A DNA stretch of 64,000 nt from Flagellimonas taeanensis (GCF_003584105.1 NZ_QXFO01000006.1:62001-126000); one strand, 5' to 3'. Shown: positions 9,680 to 18,691, counted from the first letter of the stretch. Translations and numbers: made by a program. Notes: generated by a model not told the origin, from the sequence alone.

Positions 9680-9713
9680 CCTATAAATCGTTAAAAAGGA
9701 TGACCTATTCGGT

Positions 9714-9974
9714 CTACTCCTCTTCTTGCTTGAACTTTTTGTACTTGTTCTTGAACTTATCGATCCTACCAGCGGTATCCACCAATTTGGTCTTACCGGT
9801 ATAGAAAGGGTGCGAAGTCCTTGAAATCTCCAACTTCACCAAAGGATAATCCACACCATCCACAGTGATGGTCTCCTTTGCCTCTGCAGTGGACTTGGTA
9901 ATGAACACATCCTCGTTTGACATATCCTTAAAAGCCACCATTCTATAGTTTCCTGGGTGTATATCTTTTTTCAT
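9714..9974 (-). CDS. rpmE2: Type B 50S ribosomal protein L31
   Basis: An 86-residue L31 of the zinc-free type B. It begins [20 protein letters not shown] and contains [28 protein letters not shown]. The four cysteines of the zinc-binding type A form are absent, so it needs no zinc. It is a structural protein of the large ribosomal subunit at the intersubunit bridge. A promoter of the Bacteroidota type lies 36 bases upstream and a terminator follows, so it is a single-gene transcript. Confidence 0.97.
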   Translation of the reverse strand: MKKDIHPGNYRMVAFKDMSNEDVFITKSTAEAKETITVDGVDYPLVKLEISRTSHPFYTGKTKLVDTAGRIDKFKNKYKKFKQEEE

Positions 9975-10009
9975 CGTCTTAAATGCTTAATCTCAGAATT
10001 TTCGAGGTG

Positions 10010-10039
10010 CAAATTTAATGATTTCTTTGACACGACCAA
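10010..10039 (-). promoter_or_regulatory. Promoter of the L31 gene
   Basis: On the minus strand TTG (10039-10037), 19 bases, then TAAATTTG (10017-10010). This is a full match to the Bacteroidota sigma-A consensus TTG-N19-TAnnTTTG, and it sits at a sensible distance from the L31 start. Confidence 0.65.
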
Positions 10040-10134
10040 CTCAAAAGACCTAAAAAATAAAAAAGTAACTTTAACTGTAACAAAATGCCCGACCCCGGCA
10101 CTAATTGGCTACAATCAACACAAAAATCAAAAAA

Positions 10135-10656
10135 ATGGAAGAACAACAACCAAAAACCGGAAAATTTGCGCTCAATTATGGGCTTTTACTGGGCATCATA
10201 TCCGTGGTGTTCGGTGTAATGCTCTACACCCAAAAAATGCACTATGAAATGAACGCTTCGATCATCGTGGTCTCCATCTTGATCATGGCGGGTGTCCTCT
10301 TTATTGCCGTCAATGCCTTTAAAAAGGCCAATGGTGGTTTCCTGACCATTTCCGAGGCGCTGAAAGTGGCCGTTGGTGCCGCAGTGGTGGGGGCCGTGAT
10401 TTCCTTGGCCTATCAGTACATCCTGACCCATTTCATTGAACCCGACTTTTTTGACAAGGCCATGGAAATTGCCAAACCCAAGGCTTTTGAGCAAAATCCC
10501 AACATGACAGAGGAGCAATGGGACCAAGCTGTGGAAATGCAAAAAGGATTTGCTTGGATCCAATACCCAGTGGGTTTGATCATGAACAGTATCTTCGGCT
10601 TGGTCATCGGTCTGATCGTGGGACTGATCTTGAAAAAGAGCAAACCGTCCTACTAA
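10135..10656 (+). CDS. DUF4199-family membrane protein
   Basis: A 173-residue integral membrane protein of the DUF4199 type, with about four hydrophobic segments: near 13-31, 40-60, 75-100 and 145-168. The two long residues-100-to-140 stretch between the third and fourth segments (EPDFFDKAMEIAKPKAFEQNPNMTEEQW is part of it in shorter pieces) is hydrophilic and probably faces the periplasm. I start at the ATG at 10135, with MEEQQPK; a TTG ten codons upstream is possible. It is followed 42 bases later by a glycosyltransferase gene, an order I believe is common in this family, so the two may form one transcript. Function unknown. Confidence 0.85.
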   Translation: MEEQQPKTGKFALNYGLLLGIISVVFGVMLYTQKMHYEMNASIIVVSILIMAGVLFIAVNAFKKANGGFLTISEALKVAVGAAVVGAVISLAYQYILTHFIEPDFFDKAMEIAKPKAFEQNPNMTEEQWDQAVEMQKGFAWIQYPVGLIMNSIFGLVIGLIVGLILKKSKPSY

Positions 10657-10698
10657 ACCAAAAAATACTACTTTTGAAGGGAAATCCAGAAACAAGCA

Positions 10699-11646
10699 AT
10701 GCAGATTTCCATTGTAATTCCTTTGCTCAACGAGCACGAATCGCTTAAAGAACTACATGATTGGATTGTACAGGTGATGCAATCCAATCATTTTTTATAT
10801 GAGATCATCTTTATAGATGATGGCAGCACGGATGGATCCTGGAAAATCATCACCGATCTTTCCCAACAGAACGAACATGTAAAAGGCATCCGTTTTTACA
10901 AGAACTATGGGAAATCGCAGGCACTGCATGCTGGCTTCAAGGCGGCTACAGGCGATGTGGTGATTACCATGGATGCCGATCTTCAGGACAACCCCGAGGA
11001 AATTCCCGAAATGTACCGCATGGTGACCCAAGAGGGCCAACAAGTGGTATCGGGCTGGAAAAAAATACGATACGATTCCATCATCGCCAAGAACATCCCT
11101 TCCAAACTATTCAACTGGGCCGCCCGGAAAACTTCCGGTGTGCAACTGCACGATTTCAATTGTGGTCTCAAGGCTTTTGACAGCCAGGTGGTGAAGAACA
11201 TCGAAGTGCACGGGGAAATGCACCGCTACATCCCCGTTCTGGCCAAAAATGCCGGTTTTTCGAAGATTACGGAGAAAGTGGTGCAGCACCAAGCCAGAAA
11301 ATACGGTTCCACCAAATTTGGCGCAGAGCGTTTCATCAATGGTTTTTTGGACCTGATCACCATATGGTTCGTGTCCAAGTTTGGCAAACGGCCCATGCAC
11401 CTTTTTGGCGCACTGGGCGTTCTCATGTTCTTTGTGGGCCTTTGTTTTTCGGTCTATCTGGGCGTGGACAAACTCTTCCTGAACCCAACGGGCCGATTGA
11501 TCACCCAACGGCCGCAGTTCTTCATTGCCCTTACCGCAATGATCATGGGTACGCAATTGTTTTTGGCAGGGTTTATCGGGGAGATCATGGTACGCTCCAG
11601 AAAAAATGATACCCGTTACAATATCTCCGATAAAATTAACCTTTAA
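10699..11646 (+). CDS. Family 2 glycosyltransferase, polyprenyl-phosphate type
   Basis: A 315-residue GtrB/DPM1-like enzyme that probably moves a sugar from a nucleotide donor to a polyprenyl phosphate at the inner membrane. The GT-A domain spans about 1-225: ISIVIPLLNEHESLKEL, FIDDGSTDGSW, MDADLQDNPEEIP (the DxD region) and the ARKYGSTKFG stretch before the membrane part. Two transmembrane helices follow, near 232-256 and 275-298. Downstream genes for a phosphosugar mutase and an ABC exporter fit a role in glycan precursor supply. The sugar is not identifiable. Confidence 0.92.
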   Translation: MQISIVIPLLNEHESLKELHDWIVQVMQSNHFLYEIIFIDDGSTDGSWKIITDLSQQNEHVKGIRFYKNYGKSQALHAGFKAATGDVVITMDADLQDNPEEIPEMYRMVTQEGQQVVSGWKKIRYDSIIAKNIPSKLFNWAARKTSGVQLHDFNCGLKAFDSQVVKNIEVHGEMHRYIPVLAKNAGFSKITEKVVQHQARKYGSTKFGAERFINGFLDLITIWFVSKFGKRPMHLFGALGVLMFFVGLCFSVYLGVDKLFLNPTGRLITQRPQFFIALTAMIMGTQLFLAGFIGEIMVRSRKNDTRYNISDKINL

Positions 11647-11700
11647 GCCCCACCCAAACTTATAATCTTTGTATTTTTAAGACACATAAACACTATACAA

Positions 11701-13407
11701 ATGGATTCCATTACCGCTACCGCTCAATCTTGGTTGATCGATTTTTTTGATGAAAAAACAAAAAAAGAAATCAGACATCTTATTGAAAATGACCCCGAAG
11801 AACTCAAAGATCGCTTCTACAAAAATCTGGAATTCGGAACGGGCGGGATGCGTGGCGTGATGGGCGTGGGCACCAATCGAATCAACAAATACACCTTGGG
11901 AAAGAGTACCCAAGGGCTCAGTAATTACCTGAAAAGGACCTATACCGACAGTGACATTCGGGTGGTAATCGCATACGATTGCCGATACAATTCCGACACC
12001 CTGGCCAGAACGGTGGCCGAAGTGTTTTCTGCCAATGGTATCAGGGTCTATTTGTTCTCCGAGCTCCGCACCACTCCTGAGTTGTCCTTTGCCGTGAGAC
12101 ACCTGAGCTGCCATGCCGGAATTGTGTTGACCGCATCGCACAACCCCCCAGAATACAACGGATACAAAGTATATTGGGCCGATGGCGGACAGATTGTGCC
12201 ACCACAAGATGGGGAAATCATCGCGGAAATCGATTCCCTTTCTTTTGAAGATATCCAATTTGGTCCCAACGACGATCTGATCCACATGATCGATAAGGAT
12301 GTGGACGAAGCCTTTTTTGAAGCCTCCGTTTCCAATGGGGACTTCCATGCGAAAGGAAAGGACGATTTTAAAATTGTGTTCACCTCGCTGCACGGCACCT
12401 CCATCACCGCCATACCCGAAGTGTTGAAACGGGCCGGATACCACAATGTCACAATCATTGAGGAGCAGGCAAAGCCCGATGGTGGCTTTCCAACCGTCAA
12501 GTCCCCCAACCCAGAGGAACCCGAAGCCTTGGCGATGGCCATTACAAAAGCAGAGGAAATAGGCGCCGATATGGTGGTGGGCACCGACCCCGACAGTGAC
12601 CGGTTGGGAATCGCCGTCCGCAACCTAGAGGGCAAGATGGAACTGCTGAACGGCAACCAGACCATGGTGTTGATGACCAAGTTTTTATTGGATCGATATA
12701 AGGAAAAAGGATTCAAGGGCAACGAGTTCATCGCCACTACCATTGTATCCACCCCCATGATGGAGCAAATGGCCAAAGCGTATGGCGTAGAGTTTAAAAC
12801 GGCACTTACTGGCTTCAAATGGATCGGGAAAATGATCAAGGATTTCCCTGCTTCCAAGTTCATTGGAGGTGGCGAGGAAAGTTTTGGCTATATGGTGGGC
12901 GATTTTGTCCGGGACAAGGACGCGGTCACCTCTACCCTATTGGCCTGTGAGATTGCCGCCAATGCCAAAGCGAATGGCAGCTCGTTCTACGAAGACCTTA
13001 TCGATTGCTATGTGCAGTTTGGTTTTTACAAGGAAAAATTGATTTCCCTTACCAAAAAAGGGATCAGTGGCGCGGAAGAGATCAAGCAGATGCTCAAGGA
13101 CTTCAAGGAAAACCCAGTGGCCTCCGTGCAAGGCTCAAAGTTGCTTTGGGTCGAGGACTACAACACCTCCACCGCCAAAAATGTGCAGACAGGCGAGGAA
13201 CGGACCATCCATCTGCCCAAATCCAATGTGCTTATCTACGAGACCGAAGATGGCACCCGGATTGCGGCCAGGCCCAGCGGAACGGAGCCCAAGGTAAAGT
13301 TCTATATCAGCACCAATGCAAAATTGGACAAGGCGGAGGATTATAAATCCGTAAATTCGCAATTGGAAACCAAGATAGAAGGTATCCTATCCGAGCTGAA
13401 TTTGTAA
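11701..13407 (+). CDS. Phosphosugar mutase (phosphoglucomutase/phosphomannomutase family)
   Basis: A 568-residue alpha-D-phosphohexomutase. It interconverts hexose 1- and 6-phosphates through a phosphoserine. Motifs: FGTGGMRGVMGVG near 43, the active-site loop TASHNPPEYNGYKVYW near 145, the metal loop GTDPDSDRLGIAV near 297, the sugar-binding GGEESFGYMVGD near 390 and the phosphate-binding RPSGTEPKVKFYIS near the end. The length fits the long PgcA-like branch rather than the 450-residue bacterial PMM branch. The ABC exporter gene begins four bases after its stop, so the two are almost surely co-transcribed. Confidence 0.95.
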   Translation: MDSITATAQSWLIDFFDEKTKKEIRHLIENDPEELKDRFYKNLEFGTGGMRGVMGVGTNRINKYTLGKSTQGLSNYLKRTYTDSDIRVVIAYDCRYNSDTLARTVAEVFSANGIRVYLFSELRTTPELSFAVRHLSCHAGIVLTASHNPPEYNGYKVYWADGGQIVPPQDGEIIAEIDSLSFEDIQFGPNDDLIHMIDKDVDEAFFEASVSNGDFHAKGKDDFKIVFTSLHGTSITAIPEVLKRAGYHNVTIIEEQAKPDGGFPTVKSPNPEEPEALAMAITKAEEIGADMVVGTDPDSDRLGIAVRNLEGKMELLNGNQTMVLMTKFLLDRYKEKGFKGNEFIATTIVSTPMMEQMAKAYGVEFKTALTGFKWIGKMIKDFPASKFIGGGEESFGYMVGDFVRDKDAVTSTLLACEIAANAKANGSSFYEDLIDCYVQFGFYKEKLISLTKKGISGAEEIKQMLKDFKENPVASVQGSKLLWVEDYNTSTAKNVQTGEERTIHLPKSNVLIYETEDGTRIAARPSGTEPKVKFYISTNAKLDKAEDYKSVNSQLETKIEGILSELNL

Positions 13408-13411
13408 GTGA

Positions 13412-15238
13412 ATGAACTACTTTAAAAAGATTCTCCGTTTTGCGGGACCTTACCGTAAATACGGTTATTTGAACATATTCTTCAATATCCTCTACGCGCT
13501 TTTCAGTGCGCTTTCCTTTGCGGCCCTTATCCCAATGCTCAATGTATTGTTCGATAAGACCAAGCAACTTACGGCTCCGCCTTCATTTGAAGGCATAGGC
13601 AAAGCCAAGGATTACTTTATGGACTACATGAACTACCGGGTCACGCAATATTCCGGCGAGGACCCCATGAAAGGTCTGGTGATTGTTGTTGGACTGGTCC
13701 TGGTCCTTTTCTTGCTCAAAAACATCTTCAATTACTTGGCGATGTATTTCATTACGTTTTTGAGGAACGGGGTGCTCAAGGACATTCGGAACAAGATGTA
13801 CGAGAAAATTGTGGATTTGCCCATTTCGTATTTTTCCGAAAAACGAAAAGGGGATGTCATTGCCCGGATCACTTCGGATGTATTGGAAATCCAACATTCT
13901 TTCCTGTCCGTTTTGGAATTGATCGTGCGGGAGCCGTTGACCATCCTTTTCACCATTGTGGTCATGTTCTTAATCAGTGTGAAACTGACCATATTTGTCT
14001 TCGTCTTTATTCCCATAGCCGGAATGTTAATATCCCGTATTGGGAAATCCCTAAAACGCAAATCGGACAAGGTGCAAAAGGAACAGGGGGAATTCCTTTC
14101 CATCGTGGAGGAAACCTTGGGTGGACTTCGGGTCATAAAGGCTTTTAACGCCGAATCCAAGTTTTACAAAACCTTTGAAAATTCCACCTCGAGATTTTTC
14201 AAGTTTTCCAACACATTGCTAAACAGACAAAATCTGGCTTCCCCGACGGGCGAATTCCTTGGGATTTTGGTCATTGGAATCTTATTGTGGTTTGGTGGAC
14301 GTATGGTTTTGGTAGAAGAAACCCTCGATGCCGCCTCTTTTATTGCCTATATGGGGCTTGCCTACAACATACTTACCCCTGCCAAGGCCATCAGCAAGGC
14401 TTCGTATGGAGTAAAGAAAGGAAATGCAGCCGCAGAGCGCGTCTTGGAGATACTGGAGTCTGAAAACCCCATCAAGGACATGGAAGGGGCCATGGAAAAG
14501 ACCGATTTCAGTTCGAGCATCGAGTTTAAGGACACTTCTTTCAAATATGAGGAGGATTATGTCCTGAAAAGCTTCAACCTAAAGGTTGAAAAGGGGCAGA
14601 CCGTGGCCTTGGTGGGCCAATCTGGAAGCGGAAAGAGCACCGTGGCCAATCTGATCACCCGTTTCTACGATGTCAACAAAGGGGAAATCACCATAGACGG
14701 GACCAACATCAAGAACATCACCAAAAAATCCCTTCGCGGCATGATGGGATTGGTGACCCAGGATTCCATTCTTTTCAATGATTCCGTGAAGAACAATATT
14801 GCCCTGGGCAAGGAAAACGCGACCATGGCCGAGATCATTGAGGCGGCCAAAGTGGCCAATGCACACGATTTCATTATGGAATTGCCCCATGGCTACGACA
14901 CCAATATCGGAGATGGTGGGAACAAGTTGAGTGGCGGGCAAAAACAACGCCTTTCCATTGCTCGGGCCGTGCTCAAGAACCCCCCAATCATGATCTTGGA
15001 CGAGGCCACATCCGCCCTCGACACCGAAAGCGAACGATTGGTGCAGGATGCCCTTGAGAAAATGATGAAGAACCGCACTTCCATCGTGATCGCCCACCGT
15101 TTGTCCACCATCCAGAATGCAGATTCCATCGTTGTGATGGGCAAGGGCGAAATCTTGGAACAGGGCACCCACGAAGAACTGATGCAATCCCAAAAGAGTT
15201 ACAAAAAACTGGTGGAGATGCAGTCGTTCACTTCTTGA
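13412..15238 (+). CDS. ABC exporter, fused permease and ATPase (MsbA-like)
   Basis: A 608-residue half-transporter that would act as a dimer in the inner membrane. The first 330 residues hold six transmembrane helices (for example LVIVVGLVLVLFLLKNIFNYL and two near 165-205). The nucleotide-binding domain shows Walker A GQSGSGKST, Q loop VTQDSILFND, signature LSGGQKQRLSIARA, Walker B IMILDEATSALD and H loop IAHRLST. The family exports lipids, glycolipids or peptides; MsbA flips lipid A core. Co-transcription with the phosphosugar mutase hints at a glycolipid substrate, but this is inference. Confidence 0.95.
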   Translation: MNYFKKILRFAGPYRKYGYLNIFFNILYALFSALSFAALIPMLNVLFDKTKQLTAPPSFEGIGKAKDYFMDYMNYRVTQYSGEDPMKGLVIVVGLVLVLFLLKNIFNYLAMYFITFLRNGVLKDIRNKMYEKIVDLPISYFSEKRKGDVIARITSDVLEIQHSFLSVLELIVREPLTILFTIVVMFLISVKLTIFVFVFIPIAGMLISRIGKSLKRKSDKVQKEQGEFLSIVEETLGGLRVIKAFNAESKFYKTFENSTSRFFKFSNTLLNRQNLASPTGEFLGILVIGILLWFGGRMVLVEETLDAASFIAYMGLAYNILTPAKAISKASYGVKKGNAAAERVLEILESENPIKDMEGAMEKTDFSSSIEFKDTSFKYEEDYVLKSFNLKVEKGQTVALVGQSGSGKSTVANLITRFYDVNKGEITIDGTNIKNITKKSLRGMMGLVTQDSILFNDSVKNNIALGKENATMAEIIEAAKVANAHDFIMELPHGYDTNIGDGGNKLSGGQKQRLSIARAVLKNPPIMILDEATSALDTESERLVQDALEKMMKNRTSIVIAHRLSTIQNADSIVVMGKGEILEQGTHEELMQSQKSYKKLVEMQSFTS

Positions 15239-15349
15239 TCGGATTTTTGGATTGATCGGATCGTTGGAGTTTTGGATAGGTGTTTCCCTTTTTTCTAAAA
15301 AAACATATTGGTAATTGTTAAATGTCAATTGTTTATTGATTATTGAACC

Positions 15350-15381
15350 TTGAAAAATTAAACCATTTCCCCTTACCTTAG
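15350..15381 (+). promoter_or_regulatory. Likely promoter of the ECF sigma operon
   Basis: TTG at 15350-15352, 21 bases, then TACCTTAG at 15374-15381, one base off TAnnTTTG, 24 bases before the TTG start codon. Position and spacing fit a housekeeping promoter of this phylum. Confidence 0.4.
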
Positions 15382-15405
15382 TCATAGCATCAAAACCTAC
15401 AAAGA

Positions 15406-15948
15406 TTGATCGCTGAGGAAACCCTAGTACAAGAGCTCAAGAGCAAGGAAAGCCAGGCAAAGGCCTTTGAGGTATTGGTGAACACCTATAAGGAACGCCT
15501 TTATTGGCACATTAGGCGGATTGTCCTTGACCATGATGATGCGGACGATGTATTGCAGAACACTTTTATAAAAGTGTACCGGAATATCGATGGATTCAAG
15601 GGCGACAGCAAACTCTACTCCTGGATGTACCGCATCGCCACCAACGAGTCGTTGACCTTTTTGAAACAGAAATCAAAAAAAATGGGCATTGGCGACCAAG
15701 AACTCAAAGAGCGTATGGTAGAAAACCTTCAGGCCGACGCCTATTTTGAGGGTGATGAGATCCAGTTAAAGCTCCAAAGGGCACTGGCCACCCTTCCGGA
15801 CAAGCAAAAACTGGTCTTTACCATGAAATATTTTCAGGAAATGAAGTATGAGGACATTTCCGAGGTATTGGAAACCTCGGTCGGGGCCTTGAAGGCATCC
15901 TATCATTTGGCCGCAAAGAAAATTGAGGCGTATCTTAAAGCAGATTAA
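15406..15948 (+). CDS. ECF-type RNA polymerase sigma factor
   Basis: A 180-residue sigma-70 family factor with only regions 2 and 4. Region 2 is near 20-95 (DHDDADDVLQNTFIKVYRNI, then KLYSWMYRIATNES). Region 4 is near 125-175 (LPDKQKLVFTMKYFQEMKYEDISEVL, then GALKASYHLAAKKIEAYLK). The start is TTG; the next in-frame methionine lies inside region 2, so TTG is the only start giving a complete protein. It heads a compact unit with the membrane protein at 15982 and the periplasmic protein at 16496, which together look like a stress-signalling operon. Confidence 0.93.
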   Translation: MIAEETLVQELKSKESQAKAFEVLVNTYKERLYWHIRRIVLDHDDADDVLQNTFIKVYRNIDGFKGDSKLYSWMYRIATNESLTFLKQKSKKMGIGDQELKERMVENLQADAYFEGDEIQLKLQRALATLPDKQKLVFTMKYFQEMKYEDISEVLETSVGALKASYHLAAKKIEAYLKAD

Positions 15949-15981
15949 ACCTTTGGCACAAATTGAAGTCATAAAAATACC

Positions 15982-16512
15982 ATGAAAAAGAACAGCAAAA
16001 ATAAGTTCAACACCCCGGAAGGTTACTTTGAAAGTTTCCATGACCGCTTGATGGACCGGATCCAAAAGGAAGAAAGCGGTACTGGGACCAACATCCCCAA
16101 ATCCGATGGTTTTTCCGTACCGGGAAATTACTTCGATGAGGTTGTTCCCACGATTCTATCCAAAACCACGGAGGAAAGTGGAAAGGTCATCCCACTGGAT
16201 AAGCGTCGGAATTTTTATTACGCAGCGGCAGCGATTGCGGCCATTTTCCTGTTGATTTTTAGTATCAACTGGAAAACAGAGACTGCTTCCTTCGGTTTTG
16301 ATGATTTGGCCAGCGCCGAGATAGATGCCTATTTTGATAATCACGACATTGGACTCAGCTCCTATGAAATTGCCGAGACCATTCCTTTGGAAGACATCCA
16401 GTTGAACGATGTGCTGGCCGAGGACCTGACCAACGATATCCTTTGGGAATACTTGGAGGATACTATGGAAGACATTGAGGATTTACACTTAGAAAATGAA
16501 GAGCATGAATAA
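15982..16512 (+). CDS. Single-pass membrane protein, possible anti-sigma factor
   Basis: A 176-residue protein with one transmembrane segment near 78-96 (FYYAAAAIAAIFLLIFSI). The N-terminal 75 residues are cytoplasmic if oriented like an anti-sigma factor and contain two similar units, FNTPEGYFESFHDRLMDRI and FSVPGNYFDEVVPTIL. The C-terminal half is very acidic (LEYDLED-like, ending HLENEEHE). It follows an ECF sigma gene by 33 bases. I see no zinc-binding anti-sigma motif, so the role rests on position and topology. The next gene overlaps its 3-prime end by 17 bases. Confidence 0.75.
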   Translation: MKKNSKNKFNTPEGYFESFHDRLMDRIQKEESGTGTNIPKSDGFSVPGNYFDEVVPTILSKTTEESGKVIPLDKRRNFYYAAAAIAAIFLLIFSINWKTETASFGFDDLASAEIDAYFDNHDIGLSSYEIAETIPLEDIQLNDVLAEDLTNDILWEYLEDTMEDIEDLHLENEEHE

Positions 16513-16945
16513 AAGAGCACTCATATTGCTTACCCTAATCTTGACGGCCTTTGGGGTACAGGCACAAGGCCAGGCAAGGGACCGGATCAAGACCCTGAAA
16601 GTAGCGTTCATTACTGAAAAGGTAGGACTTACGAGCGAAGAGGCCCAGGCCTTCTGGCCCATATACAATAAGCACGAAGAGGACTTGGAGACCATTCGCA
16701 GAAAAGAACGCATGGAACTGAGATCCCAGATATCCTCGGCAGAAAGCTTGTCCGAAAGCGAATCCGAAACCCTGTTGGACAAAATGCTCGCCCTCCAAAA
16801 CGAAAGACATCGTGAAGAACAGGATTTCATGGCAAACATCCGTAAGGTGATCCCGGCCAAAAAGGCACTTTTGCTGATCAAGGCAGAAGAAGATTTCAAA
16901 AGGCAGTTGTTGCAACAGTACCGTAAGCGAAAAGGTGGTAGATGA
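16496..16945 (+). CDS. Spy/CpxP-like periplasmic protein
   Basis: A 149-residue exported protein. The signal peptide MNKRALILLTLILTAFGVQAQ starts at the second methionine (16505); the first ATG at 16496 adds three residues. The mature part is helical and charged: KVAFITEKVGLTSEEAQAFWPIYNKHEEDLE resembles LTxxQ-type repeats of Spy/CpxP stress proteins, which bind unfolded proteins or metals in the periplasm. It overlaps the preceding gene, indicating translational coupling, and may be the periplasmic sensor or output of the sigma operon. The similarity is from pattern only. Confidence 0.8.
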   Translation: MKSMNKRALILLTLILTAFGVQAQGQARDRIKTLKVAFITEKVGLTSEEAQAFWPIYNKHEEDLETIRRKERMELRSQISSAESLSESESETLLDKMLALQNERHREEQDFMANIRKVIPAKKALLLIKAEEDFKRQLLQQYRKRKGGR

Positions 16946-16969
16946 CCCATTCACAACACTAAAATCCAA

Positions 16970-16997
16970 AGGAGTCAAAAAAAGACTCCTTTTTTTA
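16970..16997 (+). terminator. Terminator of the sigma operon
   Basis: AGGAGTC at 16970-16976 pairs with GACTCCT at 16984-16990 around a loop of seven A, followed by seven T. It ends the three-gene sigma unit. Confidence 0.85.
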
Positions 16998-17057
16998 TGC
17001 ATTAAACCTTTTCTCCCAACCGATGTCTTAGCTACAGAAACCATAAAAATCCACATT

Positions 17058-17411
17058 ATGAAACGTATGAAGACAATTTTGGTTATCGTGGCCTTTTTGG
17101 GAACAATAGTGGCCGCAAGTGCACAAAGAAGAACAGTGGTAAGGGTATATCCCAAGCATGGAACCGTAGTCACCAGCCTGTCCAGTCCTAAAGTGGTTGT
17201 CCACAAGAACACGAATTTTTATTATGCCGATGGTGTATGGTACAAAGCCCGTGGCCGTAATTATGTGGTTACCGCCGCTCCCCGTGGCGTAGTAGTGAGC
17301 ACGCTGCCCCGAGGAAGCAAGGTCGTCTATGTTAACGGACGAAGACTGTACAGCTACATGGGCGTTTGGTATAAACGATCAGGCCGACAATATGTGGTCG
17401 TTACCGTATAG
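17058..17411 (+). CDS. Small secreted DUF6515-like protein
   Basis: A 117-residue exported protein. The signal peptide MKRMKTILVIVAFLGTIVAASA is followed by basic beta-rich sequence. Two similar units are visible: YYADGVWYKARGRNYVVTAA and LYSYMGVWYKRSGRQYVVVTV, joined by LPRGSKVVYVNGR. This is the repeat pattern of DUF6515 proteins, of unknown function. I start at the ATG at 17058; the frame is open from 16935, but that start would run through the terminator and hide the signal peptide. It follows the sigma operon, and whether it is controlled by that sigma factor is open. Confidence 0.8.
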   Translation: MKRMKTILVIVAFLGTIVAASAQRRTVVRVYPKHGTVVTSLSSPKVVVHKNTNFYYADGVWYKARGRNYVVTAAPRGVVVSTLPRGSKVVYVNGRRLYSYMGVWYKRSGRQYVVVTV

Positions 17412-17534
17412 TTTGTTTTTGGTTGGTTAATTGATTGATTCCGAGGCTCTTTAAAAAATGACATTCTGAATGAAATGAAGGATCCATTTTTAAATTCAAA
17501 TACCTGAAATTAAGATAATTGAGATTTTTCACCT

Positions 17535-17561
17535 CCCCTTCGACTGCGCTCAGGGTGACAG
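17535..17561 (-). repeat. Small palindromic repeat element, intergenic copy
   Basis: On the minus strand this reads CTGTCACC, two variable bases, GAGCGCAGTCGA, then a G-rich end. It matches 22 of 27 bases of 24835-24861 inside purL. Repeats with the core GAGCGCAGTCGA are familiar as short dispersed elements in flavobacterial genomes. It lies in the gap between the DUF6515-like gene and the convergent YCF48-like gene. Confidence 0.7.
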
Positions 17562-17600
17562 CTCAAAATGACAGCTTAATCACTTTTGGAGAGCCTCACT

Positions 17601-18632
17601 TTAGTTGAACTCCAATTTGGCGATACGCTTACTCCCAGCGGCATAAGCCGTGGAATCATTCAAAAAGCGTAGGGTAAAGAACGGTTCCTCACTCAACTCC
17701 TTCCAATTTTCACCACCATCACCCGAATAGGAAATGCCCGTAAACCCAATGGCGACAAGCCCCTTCCCTTCCGAATTGGGTACAAACTGCACACAACTTT
17801 TATAATCCGGTTCCTTTCCATCGGCAATCAGGTTCCATGTTTTTCCACCATCAACGGTTATGACCTTGTTCTTTTGGTTGGACTCGGGTGAAGTATAATC
17901 ACCACCAATGGCAAACCCCAGATGCTCATCATAAAAATCCATGGAATAGATGCCTTGGGTAGGTTCTTTGTGAATGATGGGTGTCTGTTGGATTTCCCAA
18001 GTGGCCCCTTTGTCCGCAGAATGATAGATCCTACCTTCTGTGGTCCCGATCCAAACCTTATTTCCTGCTATGGCAATGTTGCTATTGCTGGCTGCAAAGG
18101 CCCCCTCCCCTTCGATGCCTTTTGGCAAACTGCTACAAGGCAGTTTACTCCACGTTTGTCCCCCGTCTTTGGTGAGAATAATGGAAAGGCACCCATCTAC
18201 CGTATCGCCCACCGCGATACCAAAGGTATCGTCCCAAAAGGCCATGGCGTCGTAGAACACCCCTTCCCCTTCTTCTTGGTACACCACTTCCATTTTTCCA
18301 CCACTCCCGGTCTTGTACAACAAGGCGGGACTTTCTATGGACAACATGAAAAAATCGTTGCTGGTCTTGCCCACCGCCCTAAAACTGGGCGTCAACGAAT
18401 CATAGGTTTGCACATTGGCCCTTACTTTATGCGAAGTGACATCCACCGTCCCATACATTCCGTTGCTCCCCGCAAAGGCCAACGTTCTGCCATCCAAAAA
18501 GGTGATGGCGCGGATGCTCACCGAATCTTCATAAACGGGTGTCACGGTCACAGATTGGAACGGTTGGTGCTTTTGTTCTTCGGCACAGGAGGCCAAAACC
18601 AAGACCATCAAAAGAAAAATGGAAATCCTCAT
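17601..18632 (-). CDS. YCF48/BNR-repeat lipoprotein
   Basis: A 343-residue protein with a lipoprotein signal peptide MRISIFLLMVLVLASC. The rest consists of beta-propeller blades of the BNR/YCF48 type: SIILTKDGGQTWSKLPC, GRIYHSADKGATWEIQ, KVITVDGGKTWNLI and GISYSGDGGENWKEL. Similar proteins act as assembly factors or extracellular binding proteins; no catalytic residues are evident. I start at 18632, because the frame opens 15 codons earlier without the signal peptide in place. It diverges from the RsmB-type gene with 59 bases between starts. Confidence 0.85.
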   Translation of the reverse strand: MRISIFLLMVLVLASCAEEQKHQPFQSVTVTPVYEDSVSIRAITFLDGRTLAFAGSNGMYGTVDVTSHKVRANVQTYDSLTPSFRAVGKTSNDFFMLSIESPALLYKTGSGGKMEVVYQEEGEGVFYDAMAFWDDTFGIAVGDTVDGCLSIILTKDGGQTWSKLPCSSLPKGIEGEGAFAASNSNIAIAGNKVWIGTTEGRIYHSADKGATWEIQQTPIIHKEPTQGIYSMDFYDEHLGFAIGGDYTSPESNQKNKVITVDGGKTWNLIADGKEPDYKSCVQFVPNSEGKGLVAIGFTGISYSGDGGENWKELSEEPFFTLRFLNDSTAYAAGSKRIAKLEFN

Positions 18633-18666
18633 TACATTTATTTTCTTCAAAAGTAAGGAGAAATGA

Positions 18667-18674
18667 TACCTTTG
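18667..18674 (+). promoter_or_regulatory. Minus-7 box upstream of the RNA methyltransferase gene
   Basis: TACCTTTG fits TAnnTTTG exactly and ends 17 bases before the ATG at 18692. I see no clear TTG at the usual distance upstream, so this is a partial match. Confidence 0.4.
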
Positions 18675-18691
18675 CAACCTTATTTTGTATC

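Noticed and set aside
12048..12863. A 271-codon antisense frame within the phosphosugar mutase gene
   Set aside because: The plus strand here codes for the metal loop and sugar-binding motifs of the mutase.
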